Below are positions 61,659 to 64,000 of a stretch of DNA of 64,000 bases, piece after piece. The position numbers and the translations under genes were made by a program. The stretch comes from JBBQXK01 sp038209775 (GTDB lineage Bacteria; Pseudomonadota; Alphaproteobacteria; Rhodobacterales; Rhodobacteraceae): assembly GCA_038209775.1 (NCBI GenBank), contig JBBQXK010000011.1, positions 26,349 through 90,348 on the forward strand, written 5' to 3'. Within the stretch, counting starts at the first letter, position 1. Each line of letters starts with the position of its first letter. The notes under the pieces are model-generated. The model was not told the DNA's origin, ran no database searches, and saw nothing but the letters and a program-made list of their open reading frames with translations.

Positions 61659-62513
61659 CTACGTACGCGACCAGGCGCGCAGGATGGCGCGTGTCAGCAC
61701 GGCCCCCGCGGCGTGGCGCTTGAAGGCGGCGGGGCCGCGGTTGTCGGCACCGGGGTCGATGACGGATTGCATGTGCTCGAGGGCTGCCGTGATCGCGGCG
61801 GCGTCGCAGGCCGTGCCCACCAGCGCATCGCCCGCCGCCTCGGCAAAGGCGGGGGTGTCGCGCAGGTTGGTCATGGCGATACTCGCCGTCGCGACCCGTC
61901 CGTTCTGTTTCGTCAGGATCACGGCGGCGGCGGCGGTGGCATAGTCACCGATCTTGCGCTTCTGTTTTTCATAGGCAGAACCGCTCCCCGTTGCCGCGAA
62001 CGCAATCCGCGTCAGGATCTCGTCATCCCGCCGCGCAGTCTCATAGGCGCTGCGATAGAATGCCCGCGCGGCCACGTCCCGCGCCCCGCCCGGCCCCACC
62101 AGCGTGAAGACGGCATCAAGACACTGCATCAGCCCCGGCATGTCGTTGCCCGGATCACCATTGGCCACATTGCCGCCGATGGTGCCGACATAGCGCACCT
62201 GCGGGTCGGCAATCTGCAGCGCCGCTTCCCGCATGATCGGGGCAGCAGAGGCCAACCCGTCATGGGTCAGCAGTTCATGCTGCGTCACCATCGCGCCGAT
62301 GGTCACGCGGCCACCCCCAACCGTAATGCCCCGCAACTCGGCGATATCCTGCAGGTCGATCAGATGATCAATCTGCGCCATCCGCAGCTTCATCATCGGG
62401 ATCAGGCTGTGACCGCCTGCGATGACACGGGCATCGTCGCCATGTTCGGTCAGAACACCAAGCGCCGATGCAAGATCGGACGGCCGGTGATAGGCGAATG
62501 CACCCGGTATCAT
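61659..62513 (-). CDS. coxM: Carbon monoxide dehydrogenase medium (FAD) subunit
   Basis: A 284-residue FAD-binding subunit. The two FAD motifs are visible: AGGHSLIP (residues 32-39) and TIGGNVANGDPGND (111-124). The C-terminal CO dehydrogenase flavoprotein domain follows. It passes electrons to the respiratory chain. The ATG at 62513 has GGAGGAG 6 nt upstream. It is the first structural gene of the operon; the promoter region upstream contains phased direct repeats (62600-62653). Confidence 0.96.
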   Translation of the reverse strand: MIPGAFAYHRPSDLASALGVLTEHGDDARVIAGGHSLIPMMKLRMAQIDHLIDLQDIAELRGITVGGGRVTIGAMVTQHELLTHDGLASAAPIMREAALQIADPQVRYVGTIGGNVANGDPGNDMPGLMQCLDAVFTLVGPGGARDVAARAFYRSAYETARRDDEILTRIAFAATGSGSAYEKQKRKIGDYATAAAAVILTKQNGRVATASIAMTNLRDTPAFAEAAGDALVGTACDAAAITAALEHMQSVIDPGADNRGPAAFKRHAAGAVLTRAILRAWSRT

Positions 62514-62599
62514 GTACGCTCCTCCCTGCAGGCTGCTCTTTGGCGGCACCCCATTGATGCCACCGTCGCGCCGGACGCGGCCCATCGCCTATCCAAGAC

Positions 62600-62653
62600 G
62601 CGCGAGAAACCGGCGGATTTGCACGAAATGCGCCATCCCTGCACGAAATGCGC
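62600..62653. promoter_or_regulatory. Candidate LytTR operator upstream of coxM
   Basis: TGCACGAAATGCGC occurs at 62620 and 62640, identical over 14 bp and 20 bp apart; a weaker third copy (GAGAAACC side) is about 19 bp further on near 62605. LytTR proteins bind direct repeats about two helical turns apart, and a LytTR-type regulator gene ends 7 bp away. The sites lie 107-140 bp before the coxM start. Confidence 0.65.
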
Positions 62654-62659
62654 AGGACT

Positions 62660-63757
62660 TTAGGAACCCAATGCCTGACGTACCTGCGCCAGCCGCGACC
62701 GCGCCACAGGAACCTTCTGGCCGCTTTCGAACAGACAGTGACCGCCGTCCTTGCGCCGCTCCAACCCGGTCACCAGACGCGGATTGACAAGGTAACTGCG
62801 ATGCACCCGCAGGAACCCCCCGGGTGCCAGCCGCGCCTCGGCCTCGGTGATGGGCCAGGGACAGAACAGCCGCTCGGTGCCCTGGTGCAACAGCGTATAA
62901 TGCCCCTGCGCCTCGACCGCCGATACCCGTGCAGGATCGATGAACAACGTCCGCCCCTCACGCTCATAGGGGATGCGGGGCGGGTCAGGGGCGGGCGGGG
63001 TAACAGCGGGCGGGGCGGGTACCGCCGTGACGGGAATGGTGGCAGCGGCCTGCGCCGGCGCAAAGGTGATCCCGGTCAACAGAAACGCGGATGAGATGAC
63101 AAAGGCCGAAAGGGTAACGATCATCGCCAGCGTCTCGTTGCGCAACAGCGGCCCTGTCCCCGCGGGGCCCGGCAAGGCCAGAAACCCGGTCCCGGCCATC
63201 GCGATGAAATGCACCGAGAATACCGCCAGCCCGAACCCGACGGTCCCCAACAGGATATTGCGCCGCCCCCGGTCGCTGTAGGCCACCCATACCGCCGCCA
63301 CGCTCAGCACGACTGACGCCGCCACGGACAGAACCAACCCCCCGACCGTATAAACCGGACGGCACAACTCCATTCCCGACATGCCGATGTAGTGCATGAT
63401 CGGAATGCCAAGACCGATGATCGCCCCCGCCCCGGTGATGGTCCGTGGGCTGCGCGGCACGAAGTGCAGGATCAGGAACGCAACCCCCACGATCAGGATC
63501 GACACCAGCGCCGAGATCAGGGTGACCAACGGATCGTAGGAAAACGGGATCGGCAGGTTCAGCCCCAGCATGGCCACAAAGTGCATCGACCAGATGCCAC
63601 CCCCAAGCGCCACCGCCGCCATCGACACCACCACCTTGCGGCGCGGCAACGCCAGCCGCCCCGCCCCTTGCGTCAGCGTCAGGCCGGTGAATCCCGCCAT
63701 CATCGCGACGGCAAGCGACGCCAGTACCAACCGCCAGTCATGCGCCGCCTCAACCAC
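62660..63757 (-). CDS. coxC: MHYT-LytTR membrane transcription regulator, CoxC/CoxH-like
   Basis: A 365-residue protein. Seven or so membrane helices occupy residues 10-240 and contain the three MHYT motifs (SMHFVAMLG, MHYIGMSG, VHFIAMAG), thought to bind a metal and perhaps a diatomic gas. A Pro-rich linker leads to a LytTR DNA-binding domain (VSAVEAQGHYTLLH, FLRVHRSYLVNPRLV, VPVARSR). This is the architecture of CoxC and CoxH of Oligotropha. Its place before coxM suggests CoxC. It starts at GTG 63757 after GGGAGG; GTG 63787 is possible. It probably senses CO and controls the cox operon. Confidence 0.88.
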   Translation of the reverse strand: MVEAAHDWRLVLASLAVAMMAGFTGLTLTQGAGRLALPRRKVVVSMAAVALGGGIWSMHFVAMLGLNLPIPFSYDPLVTLISALVSILIVGVAFLILHFVPRSPRTITGAGAIIGLGIPIMHYIGMSGMELCRPVYTVGGLVLSVAASVVLSVAAVWVAYSDRGRRNILLGTVGFGLAVFSVHFIAMAGTGFLALPGPAGTGPLLRNETLAMIVTLSAFVISSAFLLTGITFAPAQAAATIPVTAVPAPPAVTPPAPDPPRIPYEREGRTLFIDPARVSAVEAQGHYTLLHQGTERLFCPWPITEAEARLAPGGFLRVHRSYLVNPRLVTGLERRKDGGHCLFESGQKVPVARSRLAQVRQALGS

Positions 63758-63829
63758 CCGCCCGGGCCTCCCCTCCCGCTCTTCCACAGGTAGACCGCCC
63801 ACGGGGTTCCGCCAAGCACCAACTAAGGT

Positions 63830-63890
63830 TGCTTTTTCTGTCCTCAAGTATCCCACGGGGGGTCCGGGGGGTGTTAAACCCCCCGGCCTC
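63830..63890. repeat. G-rich intergenic repeat, copy 7 of 7
   Basis: TTTTCTGTCCTCAAGTATCC then CACGGGGGGTCCGGGGGG and TAAACCCCCCGG, upstream of the coxC-like gene and just after a probable gene end at 63913. Confidence 0.8.
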
Positions 63891-63912
63891 CGGTGCCGAA
63901 AGATCCGCCCTG

Positions 63913-64000
63913 TCAGGTTTTGACCGCACGCAACCCCCGCCACCCCCGCGCCAGCCCCCAAGTCGACAACTGCCGCCCGGGCCCCGCGCAAATCTCCACC
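63913..64000 (-). CDS. C-terminal end of an unidentified protein (cut by window edge)
   Basis: One minus-strand frame from the window edge reads 28 residues (VEICAGPGRQLSTWGLARG, WRGLRAVKT) to TGA at 63913-63915. It is immediately followed by a copy of the repeat that elsewhere marks gene ends. The fragment is too short to identify; it may be non-coding. Confidence 0.35.
   Translation of the reverse strand, partial: VEICAGPGRQLSTWGLARGWRGLRAVKT

Noticed and set aside
1..64000. Integrated prophage, insertion sequence or genomic island
   Set aside because: No integrase, transposase, phage structural gene or flanking direct repeat was recognised; the sequence keeps uniformly high GC and housekeeping genes throughout.

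Overview
The window is chromosomal DNA from a GC-rich alphaproteobacterium, most likely a member of the Rhodobacteraceae. The best evidence is a permuted two-piece tmRNA gene at about 725-1005 (minus strand) whose tag reads ANDNRAPIALAA. A SUV3-like helicase / S4 protein / fdxA / carD gene order and a G-rich intergenic repeat present in seven copies fit the same group. No transposase, integrase, CRISPR array or phage gene was seen. The two ends cut through a secreted protein gene (left) and probably the last codons of another gene (right).

Layout. 1-14.6 kb: secreted protein, ssrA, polyamine-type binding protein, class V aminotransferase, RNase D, MFS carrier, purMN, an SDR/glyoxalase-fold pair, a CAT-anticodon tRNA, lytic transglycosylase lipoprotein, metY, a membrane class III nucleotide cyclase and a SIMPL-domain protein. 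14.8-29 kb: a 1079-residue bitopic envelope protein with a very long Pro/Ala-rich region, hppD with a divergent Lrp-type regulator, a Kef-type antiporter, cobT/cobS, carD, fdxA, and an S4-protein/helicase operon. 29-45 kb is rich in signalling: an H-NOX-fold protein with a diguanylate cyclase, a DUF4153 membrane protein, a leucine-rich-repeat protein, an MttB-family protein, a PleD-like diguanylate cyclase, an ECF sigma/anti-sigma/periplasmic metal-sensor operon beside an EF-hand protein, and a desaturase divergent from an XRE regulator. 45-55 kb: lipoproteins, aldo/keto reductase, TPR protein, MFS, YceI, metG and a MoxR/VWA pair. 55-63.8 kb is a carbon monoxide dehydrogenase locus in the order coxC-M-S-L-D-E-F. 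Its CoxL carries the form I active-site loop AYRCSFR, so the host can probably oxidise CO.

Main leads. (1) Two loci, and more weakly a third, carry arrays of an 11-bp unit (TACGGATGCTG-like) repeated exactly once per helical turn: ahead of a secreted-protein gene, inside the signal-peptide codons of the SIMPL gene, and, in a variant, upstream of the LRR gene. (2) Phased direct repeats of TGCACGAAATGCGC lie just upstream of coxM, next to a gene for an MHYT-LytTR regulator, and are a good candidate operator. (3) The H-NOX-fold protein lacks both the proximal heme histidine and the Y and R of the YxSxR motif, yet keeps its diguanylate cyclase partner. (4) A copy of the intergenic repeat lies inside the cox operon between coxL and coxD.
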